The notes: generated from the sequence alone by a model not told the origin. A stretch of 64,000 nt of DNA from Microbacterium sp. APC 3901 (GCF_030407765.1 NZ_JASDCU010000006.1:62001-126000); one strand, 5' to 3'. Shown: positions 45,447 through 59,491, counted from the first letter of the stretch. A program made the numbers and translations.

Positions 45447-46820
45447 TCAGCGGACGCTGCGCACCGAGAGGGTGATGACGAGACCGCCGGCGAAGGCGAG
45501 AACGGCAGCGAGGAGATACAGCGCGGTGAAGTTCTCGGCACCGACACCGGCGCCGGCGCCGATCGCCAGCACCGCCCCGCCGAGCACCGGCGCGAAGACG
45601 CCGGGTATCTTCTGCGCGAACAGGGCGATGGCCATGTAACGGCCAGCCTCCGTCTCGCGATCGGGAAGAACGTCGAGCAGCAGCGCCTGGGCGACCGCCG
45701 AGAAGGTGGCGATACCGAGGGAGTTCAGCAGGGTGCCCACCATGAGCGTCGGCAGGTCGTGGGCGAACGCCGAGACGCTGCATCCCGCCGCGAAGAGAGC
45801 GGCTCCCGCGAGGATGAACGGCTTGCGCCTGCCCACCCGATCGCTCAGCCATCCGCCCCCGAGTGATCCGAGGGTGGCCGTGACGATGCTCGATGCCGAG
45901 ACGATCGCAAGCACTCCGGCGACATCAGGCACGCGCAGCTCGAGCCTCTGGGCGACGAAGAACACGGTGAAGCTGGTGGTGAGGGTCAACCCCGAGAAGA
46001 AGATGAAGCGCCCGAGCCAGTTCCACGCGAAGTCCGGGGCTCTACGCGGATCGAAGCCGTAACTCCGCAGCAGTCCGCCGATGGTCAGCCGCCGCTCGAT
46101 CACCATCCCCCTGCTGTCGGGGTCGTGCACGACTGCGAGGAACGCGACGACCAACACGACACCGATCGCCGCAGGGAGCGCGAACACGAGGAGCACCTGG
46201 TCGCGGAAGAATCCGACGAGGATGATTCCGACGACGGGCGCAACCTGCATCGTGACCCCCGTGAGCCCGGAGACACGGCCGCGTTGATGGGGCGGCAGGC
46301 GATCGGCCTGCCAGTTGCCGAGCGACGCAGCCGCCGTTCCCCAGCCGACAGTCGAGAGCGTCCATCCGATCGTGAGCACCGTGAGGTTCGGGGCGAGGGC
46401 CATGACCGGCACAGAGGCCGCGCCGATCAGCAGACCGATCACGGTGAACGGACGCCGCCGCCCCCAGCGGCTGCGCAGGCGATCGCTGAGGATGCCGGTG
46501 AGCGGCGCGAGCACGAGTGTGGCCGCCGAGCCGACGGCGAGGACGATGCCGAGCGCTTCGGTGCGCCCGGGCGCCAGCTGGTCGAGCCGCACGGCCAGCG
46601 AGTAGGCCATCGGCACGATCATCGCCATGCCCGCACCGAAGGTCGCTGCGACGAGCAGAGCGATCGACCACCCCGAGACGGATGCCTGCCCGGCCCCCGC
46701 GCGATCGTCGGGCGCGGGAACCAGGGAGGGCGGCTGCGGGAGCGCGAGGTTGCCCTCGGGAACGCGCCCCGAAGCCTCCGCAGGGCCTTCGCCCTGGGGA
46801 TCGTCGACGTCGACGGTCAT
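45447..46820 (-). CDS. MFS transporter paired with the GH1 glucosidase
   Basis: A 457-residue carrier with a 45-residue Pro/Glu-rich cytoplasmic head and about 12 helices. Loop motifs are SDRLRSRWGRRRPFTVIGLL and SDRVGRRKPFILAG; LPPHQRGRVSGLTGVTMQVA parallels the block seen in the other MFS carrier at 38275, so the two are paralogues of one sugar-carrier group. It lies 27 bp after the GH1 gene, suggesting uptake of the beta-glucoside that GH1 hydrolyses. Confidence 0.87.
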   Translation of the reverse strand: MTVDVDDPQGEGPAEASGRVPEGNLALPQPPSLVPAPDDRAGAGQASVSGWSIALLVAATFGAGMAMIVPMAYSLAVRLDQLAPGRTEALGIVLAVGSAATLVLAPLTGILSDRLRSRWGRRRPFTVIGLLIGAASVPVMALAPNLTVLTIGWTLSTVGWGTAAASLGNWQADRLPPHQRGRVSGLTGVTMQVAPVVGIILVGFFRDQVLLVFALPAAIGVVLVVAFLAVVHDPDSRGMVIERRLTIGGLLRSYGFDPRRAPDFAWNWLGRFIFFSGLTLTTSFTVFFVAQRLELRVPDVAGVLAIVSASSIVTATLGSLGGGWLSDRVGRRKPFILAGAALFAAGCSVSAFAHDLPTLMVGTLLNSLGIATFSAVAQALLLDVLPDRETEAGRYMAIALFAQKIPGVFAPVLGGAVLAIGAGAGVGAENFTALYLLAAVLAFAGGLVITLSVRSVR

Positions 46821-46847
46821 CTGCTCGGCCTCTGTGTGCGGCTTCTG

Positions 46848-48092
46848 TCAGGCCAGACCGTTGCGCTGGGCGACCTCGCCCAGCCAGCCGAGGCTCGGCT
46901 TGGGCGTGCGCACGAACGTCTCACGATCCACGGCGATCAGGCCGAAGGTCGGAGCCCAGTGGCCCCACTCGAAGTTGTCGAGCAGGGTCCAGTGCAGGTA
47001 CCCGCGCACGTCGATGCCCTCGTCGATCGTGTCGGCGAGGCCGCGCAGCGCCTCATCCGTGTACCGGATCCGCTGGGTGTCGTCGGCCGTGGCGATGCCG
47101 TTCTCGGTCACGATCACGGTGACGCCCTCGGAGACCTCCCACGCGTGACGCACCGCCATGGCGAGAGAGTCGGGGCGGAACGCGGTTCCCACGAGCGTGT
47201 TGTCGGGGTGCGGCGGGTGCGGAACCAGACCGTCCGCATCGACCTCCTGCGAGGAGTACGCCTGCACACCGACGAAGTCGTCGCCGCGGGACCCCTCCCA
47301 GTAGACGTCTTCCTTGCCGTAGCGGATCTGCTTCAGCTTCTCCTCGCCGCCGGGGGCCGCAGTGAGCGCGCCTGCCGCGATGGTCCAGCCGACTTTGGCG
47401 TTCGTCCTGGCGCGCACGATCTCGCGGGCGGCGTGGTGGATCTCGACGAACGCGCGGCCGATCTCGGGGTCTGCGTCCTGCAGGAACGAGCCGTGCTGCT
47501 TCTTCTCGTCCTTCTTCTCCGCGGGTGCGTCGCTCTCGACCGCATCCGCCTCGACCGTGGGGCTCGTCCACTGTCCGCCCTGAGCGGCCATGCGACGCAT
47601 CGCGGTCATGATGGCCGCCTGCATGTTCGGCTCATTCATGGTGGCCACCCACTCGACACCGTCGAGGATCGTGGTGGCCTGGGTCACGAAGCTGAGGAAG
47701 CGGTCCTTCGCCTTCGGCGACGTCCACCCGCCGTCGTTCGCGAACCAGCGCGGAGTGGTGAAGTGCTGCAGGGTGACGAACGGCGTGACACCGCGCGAGA
47801 GGCAGTGGTCGATCACGCGGCGATAATGCGCGAGCGAGGCGCGCGAGAACTGACCCTCGATCGGCTCGATGCGCGACCACTCCAGGCTGAAGCGGTAGGT
47901 GTCGAGACCGGCGTCGGCGAGCAGGTCGATGTCCTCGCGGAAGCGGTGGTAGCTGTCGACGGCATCGCCGGAGGGCTCCATGCCGGGCATGGTCAGCTCG
48001 CGCTCCCACCAGTCGCTGTTGACGTTGTTGCCTTCGATCTGGTGTCCGGCGGTGGCGGCGCCCCAGAGGAAGCCGGTGGGGAAGTTCGTCAT
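46848..48092 (-). CDS. Beta-glucosidase-like glycoside hydrolase family 1
   Basis: A 414-residue GH1 enzyme. It opens FPTGFLWGAATAGHQIEG, and EWVATMNEPN holds the acid/base Glu and VIVTENGIATADD the nucleophile Glu. YRFSLEWSRIEP and HWTLLDNFEWGHWAPTFGLI are further signatures. Between residues 180 and 200 a charged insert (DAPAEKKDEKKQ) breaks the usual loop. No signal peptide. It begins a unit with an MFS carrier and an SDR, and it diverges from a TetR regulator. Both a LacI-type operator and a separate TetR-type palindrome lie in the gap, so it may be under dual control. The aglycone is unknown. Confidence 0.9.
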   Translation of the reverse strand: MTNFPTGFLWGAATAGHQIEGNNVNSDWWERELTMPGMEPSGDAVDSYHRFREDIDLLADAGLDTYRFSLEWSRIEPIEGQFSRASLAHYRRVIDHCLSRGVTPFVTLQHFTTPRWFANDGGWTSPKAKDRFLSFVTQATTILDGVEWVATMNEPNMQAAIMTAMRRMAAQGGQWTSPTVEADAVESDAPAEKKDEKKQHGSFLQDADPEIGRAFVEIHHAAREIVRARTNAKVGWTIAAGALTAAPGGEEKLKQIRYGKEDVYWEGSRGDDFVGVQAYSSQEVDADGLVPHPPHPDNTLVGTAFRPDSLAMAVRHAWEVSEGVTVIVTENGIATADDTQRIRYTDEALRGLADTIDEGIDVRGYLHWTLLDNFEWGHWAPTFGLIAVDRETFVRTPKPSLGWLGEVAQRNGLA

Positions 48093-48120
48093 TGAGGGAT
48101 CCTCTCGATCGGAGCAATCG

Positions 48121-48136
48121 TGACAACCGATTGCCA
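48121..48136. promoter_or_regulatory. LacI-type operator upstream of the GH1 unit
   Basis: TGACAACCGATTGCCA, one mismatch from the 44575 copy. It lies 28 bp before the GH1 start. Here no good -10 box lies 17 bp downstream, so the operator is probably placed in the leader. Confidence 0.7.
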
Positions 48137-48150
48137 GCTAACGGTAACAT

Positions 48151-48174
48151 AAAATAGTAAGTCCTCACTATTTT
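48151..48174. promoter_or_regulatory. TetR-type operator palindrome
   Basis: AAAATAGT (48151-48158) and ACTATTTT (48167-48174) are a perfect inverted repeat over an eight-base spacer, in an AT-rich patch 17 bp before the TetR start and between it and the GH1 promoter region. Its size and place fit a binding site for the adjacent TetR protein. Confidence 0.7.
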
Positions 48175-48191
48175 TATCGCCGGAGGTATGG

Positions 48192-48806
48192 ATGGCCCAG
48201 TACGCCAAGACCGCAGCCGTCCGCCGCGGCATCCTGGATGCCTGCCTCACGATCTTCGGCGAGTCCGGGTTCCACGGGGCCTCGATGGCCGAGATCGCCC
48301 GTCGGGCGGGCATCAGCCACACCGGGCTCCTGCATCACTTCCCCCGCAAGGAGGACCTGCTCATGGCCGTTCTCACGCTGCAGGACGAGCGCAGCGCCGA
48401 CTACCTCGCACGCAACGAGGTCTTGAGCGCCGGAGCCGATCCGCTCGACGTGCTCCGCGGCATGGCCACGACGTTGATCGAACGGGACCAGCGGGTCGGT
48501 CTGGTCGAGCTGAGCGCCGTGCTCACCGGCGAGGCCACGGCGCCCGCTCATCCGGCCCACGACTACTTCGAGACGCGCTACCGCAACATCCGCTCGTTCA
48601 TGACCCGCCTGTTCACCCGACTCGGCGATGAAGGCCGCCTGTCGACGGACCTGCCCCCGGCACACCTCGCAGCGATCACGATCGGCGCGATGGACGGGCT
48701 GCACACGCAGTGGCTCTTCGACCGTTCGGCGATCGACGTCGATGCGTGCGTCACGTCGCTGATGTCGACCTTCGTGCCTGAGCTGAAGCCCGACGCGCAG
48801 GACTGA
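48192..48806 (+). CDS. TetR-family regulator of the GH1 unit
   Basis: A 204-residue TetR protein with a GGAGGT ribosome site. The HTH part is RRGILDACLTIFGESGFHG then ASMAEIARRAGISHTGLLHHFPRKEDLL. The ligand domain has the PAHPAHDYF motif also seen in the TetR protein at 1572, beside the other beta-glucosidase. It probably represses its own gene and the GH1 unit through the 48151 palindrome. The stop is directly followed by the GH43 stop on the other strand, with no gap. Confidence 0.9.
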   Translation: MAQYAKTAAVRRGILDACLTIFGESGFHGASMAEIARRAGISHTGLLHHFPRKEDLLMAVLTLQDERSADYLARNEVLSAGADPLDVLRGMATTLIERDQRVGLVELSAVLTGEATAPAHPAHDYFETRYRNIRSFMTRLFTRLGDEGRLSTDLPPAHLAAITIGAMDGLHTQWLFDRSAIDVDACVTSLMSTFVPELKPDAQD

Positions 48807-50273
48807 TCACTCCGCAGCAGCACTCGACTCGTACTCGAACCTGCTGACGACGACCTGCTCTCCGAGCGCCTCGACACCGATGACCCGTCCTGTGAAACCA
48901 CCGGCGACCTCGGTCGACAGATACCGACCGTCGAGGGTGGCGAGCTCGACGAAGCCCTCGGCCGAAGAGAGACCGGCGCGCAGCAGGTCGGGACCGCGCC
49001 GCGCGCCGCGCTCGGCTTCGAACTCCGTGGCTCGGATCTCGAGCACCGCATCCGCCGGAGCCTCTGCCCGCGCGACCACGTCGCTCAGCGGCCCGATGAC
49101 GATGCGTGCGCGCACCCCTGCGCCGAGGCGCTCGATCAGCAGCTGGTGCGCGTCATCCATGCGCACCGAGAGCGCGACGTCGCCCGTCGCATGCAGGCGC
49201 ACCGACCAGAACTCGTCTTCGGCGCGCACCGCGAGCAGCCGCTCGGCAGTCGCGGCGAGCGCATCTCTCCCCCGCTCGAGCACCAGCCCGTCGGTGCTCG
49301 TGCGGGCGAATGACGACGGCGCGGTTCCCGGCGAGATCCACCGCGGATGCAGTTGCTCGCCTCTGAAGTCCTCGACGAACGAGGTCTTCGCGAGCGGGAT
49401 GTCGTACCGCTCTTCGTCGATGACGGGCCAGCCGTCGACCCAGTCCACCCCCGCGAGGAACGTCTCGCGCCCGTTGGTGTGCCAGCGAGGGAAGGTTCCC
49501 CGCGGCCGTGTCGCGAGGAACACGAGGGCCCAAGAGCCGTCGGCGAGCTCGACGAGATCGGAGTGCCCTGTCGACTGCACGGCCGCGCTCGTGCTGCGAT
49601 GGGTGAGGATCGGATTCGTCGGCGCCGACTCGAAGGGTCCGCTGATGCTCGAGGATCGCGCGATCGTCACCATGTGACCGGGCCCGGTACCGCCCTCGGC
49701 GACGAGCAGGTACCACCACTCCCCGCGGCGGATCAGGTGAGGCCCTTCGGCGTGCGCACCGCCGGTTCCCGCCCACAGCGACCGCGGCTCCGACAGCACG
49801 TCACCGGTCAGCGGATCGATGACGGCCTGCGAAATGCCGCCGCGCATCACGTCGCTCCAGGCCACGAAGCAGGTGCCGTCGTCATCCCAGGCGATGTCGG
49901 GGTCGATGCCGATGAGACCGGCGACGTGGACGGGTTCGCTCCACGGTCCGGAGGGGTCGTCGGCATGAGTCAGGATATGACCGCGGCCGACCTCGTGGAT
50001 GTTCGTCGTGATCATCCAGAACCGGCCGTCGTGATGCCTCAGCGTCGGGGCGTAGATCCCGCCGCTCGCGCCCGCGAGTCCGGTGCGCACGTCGAGGTGC
50101 TCGGGGCGATCGAGGATGTTGCCGATCTGCGTCCACGAGACCAGGTCACGGGAGTGGAACAGCGGCACGCCCGGCGAGTACTCGAAGCTCGAGTTCGCGA
50201 GGTAGTAGTCGTCGCCGACCCGGCAGATCGAGGGGTCCGGGTGATAGCCGGGGATGATCGGATTCTGAGTCAT
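48807..50273 (-). CDS. Glycoside hydrolase family 43 (xylosidase/arabinofuranosidase type)
   Basis: A 488-residue GH43 enzyme with a C-terminal beta-sandwich. The five-bladed propeller opens NPIIPGYHPDPSICRVGDDY with the catalytic base Asp; IGIDPDIAWDDDGTCFVAWS carries the pKa-modulating Asp and AEGPHLIRRGEWWYLLVAEGG the general acid Glu. The second domain from residue 310 (VEDFRGEQLHPRW onward) is the accessory sandwich of xylan-active members. No signal peptide, hence intracellular action on imported xylo- or arabino-oligosaccharides. It is the last gene of the ABC-importer operon and overlaps GH3 by four bases. Confidence 0.92.
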   Translation of the reverse strand: MTQNPIIPGYHPDPSICRVGDDYYLANSSFEYSPGVPLFHSRDLVSWTQIGNILDRPEHLDVRTGLAGASGGIYAPTLRHHDGRFWMITTNIHEVGRGHILTHADDPSGPWSEPVHVAGLIGIDPDIAWDDDGTCFVAWSDVMRGGISQAVIDPLTGDVLSEPRSLWAGTGGAHAEGPHLIRRGEWWYLLVAEGGTGPGHMVTIARSSSISGPFESAPTNPILTHRSTSAAVQSTGHSDLVELADGSWALVFLATRPRGTFPRWHTNGRETFLAGVDWVDGWPVIDEERYDIPLAKTSFVEDFRGEQLHPRWISPGTAPSSFARTSTDGLVLERGRDALAATAERLLAVRAEDEFWSVRLHATGDVALSVRMDDAHQLLIERLGAGVRARIVIGPLSDVVARAEAPADAVLEIRATEFEAERGARRGPDLLRAGLSSAEGFVELATLDGRYLSTEVAGGFTGRVIGVEALGEQVVVSRFEYESSAAAE

Positions 50274-52738
50274 GAACCCTGCTCGGTGGCGCGAGCGAGC
50301 ACGCTCACATCCGCTGCGGGAAGGTAGGCGTGCGGAGTCTCGATCTCTCGACGCGCACCGCCCACGGCGACCGTCGCCGTCAACGGAAGGTCTTCCGATG
50401 AGGAGCCGACACGGACTCCGTACTCGCCGGGGTCGACGACGAATCGACCGTCCTCGCAGGTGTATCCGAGCTGGCGCACGTCGATGCGGAACCGTACGCG
50501 AGCCGCCTCTCCCGGTGCGAGCTCCACGCGGGCGAAGGCAGACAGCTGCCGTTCCGGCCGTGTGATCGTGAACGCCGGCGGAGACACGTAGACCTGCACG
50601 ACGTCAGTCCCGGCGCGGTCACCGACATTGCGGACGGTGAGCTCGACGCGAAGGACATCAGCGCCGTCGCCGTCAACACCCCCGTCGCCGTCAGCATCCA
50701 CCTCGGCACTGAGGTCACAGCGCTCGAACGCGGTGTACGAAAGGCCGTGGCCGAAGGGGTAGAGCGGACTGTTCTCGAGGTCGACGTACTCGGTGAACTG
50801 ATCGGCGGCCAGGCGTCGCTGCCCACTTCCGGGCTTCTGAGCGTGGTAGAGCGGAACCTGCCCTACGTGGCGCGGGATCGTGAACGGCAGTCGACCCGAC
50901 GGCTCGGCGCTGCCTGAGATCACCGCCGCCAGCGAACGACCACCTTCGGGACCGGGGATGTAGCCGGTGACGATCGCATCGACCAGCGGCTCGATCGCGG
51001 CGAGCGCGTAGGGCTTGCCCATGTACACGACCGCGATGACCGGCTTGCCGAGCTTCGCGACCTCGCGTACGAGCTCCACCTGGCGAGCGGGAAGCTCGAT
51101 CGTCGCCGAGTCCGATCCCTCTCCCTCGGTCGCTCGACCGGCGAAGGCGACGGAGCGCCCTCCGATCGCGAGCACCACCACGTCGGCGGCACTCGCCAGC
51201 GCGAGAGCGGCGGGGATGTCGTGTGATTCCGCATCGAGCACGCCGGTTCCCGGTGCCGTCGTGATCTCGGTGCGAGGCAGCGCCTCGGCCAGTGCCTGCG
51301 ACAGGCTCAGCGCGTCGTACGACTCACGAGCCATGCGCTCAGGATCCAGCCGCGAGATCGCCTCCATCCTGGCGCGCATCCGCTCCTGCGCCGCGGGATC
51401 CGGATCCGAGAGCGCCTGCTCCATACCCGCCATCCGTGATCGCCCGGAGAGGATCGCGCGGAGAGTCTCGAGGAAGGGCGGATACGAGTAGTTACCAAAC
51501 CCCGACATGACCGAGTCGGCATGCGGACCGAGCACGGCGATCGATCCTCCGTCGTCGGTGAGCGGGAGCACCCCGTCGTTCTTCAGCAGGGTGATGGACT
51601 CGTCGGTGATCATGCGCGACAGATCACGGCCCGACGACGCCAGGGAATCGACCACGATGGGATCGTCGTCCACGAACGGATTCTCGAACAGGCCGAGCGC
51701 GAACTTGTGGGTCAGCGTGCGGTGGACCGCCAGGTCCAGGTCGGCGCTCGGAACGGCCCCACTCTCGATGCCGGCGATCAGCTCTTCGCCGTACGCATAG
51801 GGCGCCGGCAGCTCCACGTCGAGTCCGGCGCGCAGAGCCGCGGCGCCTACCGATGCCGTATCACCGGCACGCTGGCGCTGAACGACGTAGAAGAGGCTGC
51901 GGTAGTCCGACACGACGGTCCCCTCGAATCCGAGCCGCCCGCGCAGAAGGTCGGTCAGCACCTCACGCGAGGTCGCGACGGGCTGTCCGTCGATCTCGGA
52001 GTAGCTGTTCATCACGCTCTGCAGTCCGGCCAGCCGGATGGCTGCTTCGAACGGCGCCGCGTGCACGTCGAAGAGCTCCCGCGGACCGAGGTGCGTCGCC
52101 GCCATGTTCTGACCGCTCTCGGTGGCCGAGTATCCGACGAAGTGCTTGGCGGTCGCGATGACTCCGTCGAGGAGGTCGTCGCCCTGCAGTCCGCGCACGT
52201 ACGAGACGCCGAAGGCCGAGGCGAGAAGCACGTCTTCACCGTAGGTCTCGTGCACTCTCCCCCACCGTGCATCGCGAGCCACGTCCAGAACAGGCGAGAG
52301 CGCCTGGTGGATGCCCGCGGCTCGCATCTGACGCCGGATCAGGTCGGCCATGAGCTCGACACGGTCGGGATCCCAGGTCGCGGCGAGACCGATCGCGGTC
52401 GGGAAGGCAGAGAACCCCTCGGCGACCACGCCGTTCAGCGCCTCGTTGTGGACGATGGCGGGGATGGCGAGACGCGTGCTTTCTCGCAGGTAACGCTGCA
52501 CGCTGTTCGCCAGACCGGCGATCCCGCTGGGTGATCCGGCCGCAGTACCCACGCCGCAGAGATGGCCGATGCCCTGACCCAGGTGCTCCACGAAGCGCTC
52601 CTGACTGACGTCGTCGGGCGCGCCCAAGGCGTGGGGAAGAATGCCGGTCAGTTGCGCGACCTTCTCGGCGACGGTCATTCGGGAGAGCAGTTCTCCTGCA
52701 CGCTCGGCCGGGGAGAGATTGGGGTCGGTGTAGGTCAC
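50270..52738 (-). CDS. Glycoside hydrolase family 3 (beta-xylosidase/glucosidase type)
   Basis: An 822-residue three-domain GH3 enzyme starting at GTG 52738. TKHFVGYSATESGQNM type blocks (here ATAKHFVGYSATESGQN) and GTVVSDYRSLFYV give the substrate Lys-His and the nucleophile Asp; LLKNDGVLPL marks domain 2, and HGLSYTAFERCDL leads to the fibronectin-III-like end domain. It resembles xylan-related GH3 enzymes more than the one at the left end of the window, but specificity is not fixed. It lies 45 bp after the GH2 gene and overlaps GH43 as ATGA. Confidence 0.93.
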   Translation of the reverse strand: MTYTDPNLSPAERAGELLSRMTVAEKVAQLTGILPHALGAPDDVSQERFVEHLGQGIGHLCGVGTAAGSPSGIAGLANSVQRYLRESTRLAIPAIVHNEALNGVVAEGFSAFPTAIGLAATWDPDRVELMADLIRRQMRAAGIHQALSPVLDVARDARWGRVHETYGEDVLLASAFGVSYVRGLQGDDLLDGVIATAKHFVGYSATESGQNMAATHLGPRELFDVHAAPFEAAIRLAGLQSVMNSYSEIDGQPVATSREVLTDLLRGRLGFEGTVVSDYRSLFYVVQRQRAGDTASVGAAALRAGLDVELPAPYAYGEELIAGIESGAVPSADLDLAVHRTLTHKFALGLFENPFVDDDPIVVDSLASSGRDLSRMITDESITLLKNDGVLPLTDDGGSIAVLGPHADSVMSGFGNYSYPPFLETLRAILSGRSRMAGMEQALSDPDPAAQERMRARMEAISRLDPERMARESYDALSLSQALAEALPRTEITTAPGTGVLDAESHDIPAALALASAADVVVLAIGGRSVAFAGRATEGEGSDSATIELPARQVELVREVAKLGKPVIAVVYMGKPYALAAIEPLVDAIVTGYIPGPEGGRSLAAVISGSAEPSGRLPFTIPRHVGQVPLYHAQKPGSGQRRLAADQFTEYVDLENSPLYPFGHGLSYTAFERCDLSAEVDADGDGGVDGDGADVLRVELTVRNVGDRAGTDVVQVYVSPPAFTITRPERQLSAFARVELAPGEAARVRFRIDVRQLGYTCEDGRFVVDPGEYGVRVGSSSEDLPLTATVAVGGARREIETPHAYLPAADVSVLARATEQGS

Positions 52739-52783
52739 AGGAGTCGCTTTCGAGAGAGGGAGGTCTTGAGGGATGAGAGGGGT

Positions 52784-56624
<3,841 letters not shown>

Positions 56625-56628
<4 letters not shown>

Positions 56629-58505
56629 TCTTCCACTCCTCTTCGTGCGGCGACCGGGGGGTCGGTGCGAACGGTCTCCTCGTCGAGGATCGCCCCGAGA
56701 AGCATCTTCGTGTAGGGATCCTGCGGCGTATCGAAGATCGCGTCCACGTGACCTCGCTCGACGATCCGTCCGTTCTGCATCACGGCGATCGAATCGCAGA
56801 TGTCGGCGACGACGCCGAAGTTGTGCGTCACGAGGAGCACGGCCATGTCGAGCTCGCTCTGGAGGTCGCGGATCAGATCGAGGATCTCGGCCTGCACGGT
56901 GACGTCGAGGGCGGTCGTCGGCTCATCGGCGATGAGCAGCCGTGGCCGGCTGGCCACCGCTCCGGCGATGAGCACGCGCTGCGCCATGCCACCGGAGATC
57001 TGGTGCGGATACGAATCGAAGGTGCGGATCGGATCAGCGATCCCGCAGCGTTCGAGCAGTGCGAGCACCCTCTCCTTCGCCTCCTTCTTGGAAACGTCGA
57101 GCGCCGCACGAACGCCCTGGACCAACTGGTCCCCGACGCGGAAAGAAGGGTCGAGGTTCGACATCGGCTCCTGCGGGATGTACGCGATCGACTTGCCGCG
57201 CAGTGGACGCATCTGAGCGTCGGTGAGCCCCACGAGCTCGACTCCGTCGAAAAGGATCGATCCTCCGACGATGACCGCTTCGTTGGGAAGCACGCCGAGC
57301 GTGGCGAAAGCGGTCTGCGACTTCCCGGATCCCGACTCGCCGACGAGCCCCACGACCTGGCCCTTCGCGATGTCGAGAGACACGCCCTTGACCACCTCGT
57401 GGAGTCCACCTCGGGTGTCCGGATACGCGATCACGAGGTCGCGGATCTCGAGCAGGTGCGTGACGGCGCCCTCTGCTGCCCGGCGCTGCGCCGATTCGAC
57501 CCGCTGCCCGGCGTCGACCTTCGTCGGCTTGGGCTTGGACCCCTCGAGCGTGTCTCGCAGGGCGTTGCCGAGCAGCACGAGCGAGGCCGTGATGACACCG
57601 AGCAGAATGCTGGGCCAGAGGAACTGCGTAGGCGCGATGTAAAGGTTGCGGAATCCCGACGAGATCATCGCTCCGAAGCTGGGGACCTCGAGAGACCCGA
57701 CGCCCAAGAACGCGAGGCCCGCCTGCACGGCGATGGCCGACCCCACAAGGAACGCGGTGGCGATGATGATTGGCCCGCGCACGACGAACAGGATGTGACG
57801 CCCGAGGATGCGCAGGTTGCCGAGTCCTGCCACGCGTGCCGCGTCGACGTACAGCTCGTTCTTCACGCCCAGCACGAGGTTGCGCACGATGCGGTAGATG
57901 CCGGGCGAGAGGAGGACACCGAAGATCAGCATCGTCGCACGGTAGTCGCCGCCAGTGACGGGCATCAGGATGATCAGGAGCAGTAGACCCGGGAAGGTCA
58001 TGATGAGGCTGAAGATCCACTCGGTGGTCGCCTGCGTCACCCTGCCGAAGTACCCTCCGACGAGGCCCGCGATGACGCCCACGACCAATGCGACGCCGGC
58101 TCCGATGAGCCCCGAGATCGCTGCGGTCTGCGTCGAGAACAGCAGCCGACTGAAGATGTCACGGCCGGACTCGTCCGCTCCGAGGATGTAGCCAGGCGTG
58201 CCGACCGGCGCGTTTACCATCTGCAGGTTCGCGTCGTTCGCCCCGTGGGGGGCGATGAACGAGGCGAAGGCGCCGAGGCCGAAGACGATGATCAACAGCG
58301 AGATCGTGATCATCGCCTGCGGGTCGGTCACTAGCTTCTTCCACACCGGTGTGCGCGCCGACCGAGCCCCGGCCCTCACGGCCTGCAGCAGCTCGGTGGT
58401 AGGACGGCTCACGGCTCCGGTCGTCGCCTCGGCGGCCTCGGACGTGCTGGTCGTGACCGAGAGTGACGGGTCGGGCCCGATGGTCGGGTCGTTGGGAAGC
58501 GTCAT
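56625..58505 (-). CDS. Fused ABC permease (DppC type) and ATPase (DppD type)
   Basis: A 626-residue fusion. Residues about 60-345 form a DppC-like permease with the first helix at ITISLLIIVFGLGAFASFIAP, the ILGADESGRDIFSRLLFSTQ block and the EAA loop LYVDAARVAGLGNLRILGRH. Residues about 365-610 form an ATPase: GLVGESGSGKSQTAFATLGV (Walker A), ISGGMAQRVLIAGAVASRP (signature), LLIADEPTTALDV (Walker B). The two parts are usually separate genes. A Lys/Pro-rich linker (EGSKPKPTKVDAGQRV) joins them. It shares ATGA overlaps with both neighbours. Confidence 0.93.
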
Positions 58506-59443
58506 CGCACCCTCGCTTTCGGGTTGAGCCAGCCGTTGGCCAGATCGGTGAGGAGGTTGACCACGACGACCAGCAGCACGCCGAAGGCGGCGATGCCGAG
58601 GATCACCGGGATGTCGCCCTGGAGCGACGCATTGAACGCGAAGCTGCCGTAGCCGGGCAAAGCGAACACGTTCTCGATGATCAGTGCGGCACCGAACATC
58701 TGGATGAACTCGAGCGACATGACCGTGAGCGCCGGGCTCGCGGCATTGCGCAGGGCGTGCTGCAACACGATCTGTCGAGGCGGGATGCCGCGGGTGCGCA
58801 GGGTACGCACGTAATCACGACGGAGTTCGTCGATCATTCGCCCGCGCACCTGTGCCGCCATGTTGGCGATGCCGCCGATCATCAGCACGATGACGGGGAT
58901 CGTGATGCTGCGCACCCACGCTGCCGGATCTTCTGAGAACGGAGTGAAGCCGGTCGCGGGCAGCCACTTGAGTTGGACCGCGCAGATCACGACCAGGCCG
59001 ATCGCGAGCAGCAGTCCCGGCACGAGGTAGCCGACGAGCGAGACGCCCTGCGCGATGCGGTCGGCGACTCCGCCACGCGAGGCTGCCCACACACCGAGAG
59101 CGGTGGCGATGACCGCGGTGAGGATGAGTGCCGGAACGATGATCGAGAGAGTGACCCCGAGCCGCTGGACGACCGAGTCGGCCACCGGAAGAGAGGTGTA
59201 CACCGAGACGCCCAGGTCGCCCTGGAGCAGATGCACGAGCCAGTCGAAGTACTGCACGAGGACGGGCCGGTCCCAGCCCTTGGCCTGCATGATCCCGGTC
59301 ACCGTCTCGGGGGTCGCCGACGGGCCGAGAATCGTCCTCGCGACGTCCTCGAACGACGAGGCGAGGAGAAGGAAGGTGATGAGGGTGACGAGCAGAGCGA
59401 GCACGATGCCCGTGCCCAGCCGCTTCGCGATGTAGAAGATCAT
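58502..59443 (-). CDS. ABC transporter permease (DppB type)
   Basis: A 313-residue permease with six helices. The start MIFYIAKRLGTGIVLALLVT at 59443 is the normal DppB opening and has AGGGA before it; upstream residues are rejected. A large extracytoplasmic loop follows helix 1, and the EAA motif region is DYVRTLRTRGIPPRQIVLQH. The end shows GALIIENVFALPGYGSFAFN. It pairs with the permease half of the fused subunit. It starts 48 bp after the substrate-binding protein gene. Confidence 0.93.
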   Translation of the reverse strand: MIFYIAKRLGTGIVLALLVTLITFLLLASSFEDVARTILGPSATPETVTGIMQAKGWDRPVLVQYFDWLVHLLQGDLGVSVYTSLPVADSVVQRLGVTLSIIVPALILTAVIATALGVWAASRGGVADRIAQGVSLVGYLVPGLLLAIGLVVICAVQLKWLPATGFTPFSEDPAAWVRSITIPVIVLMIGGIANMAAQVRGRMIDELRRDYVRTLRTRGIPPRQIVLQHALRNAASPALTVMSLEFIQMFGAALIIENVFALPGYGSFAFNASLQGDIPVILGIAAFGVLLVVVVNLLTDLANGWLNPKARVR

Positions 59444-59491
59444 GGTGTCCCTAGTCGGGGATGGGGCGGTCTCCCGCCCCATCCCATGAAA

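Noticed and set aside
42840..45866. 1008-codon open frame antisense to uidA and the SDR gene
   Set aside because: No ribosome site or domain; mirror of well-supported GH2 and SDR genes.
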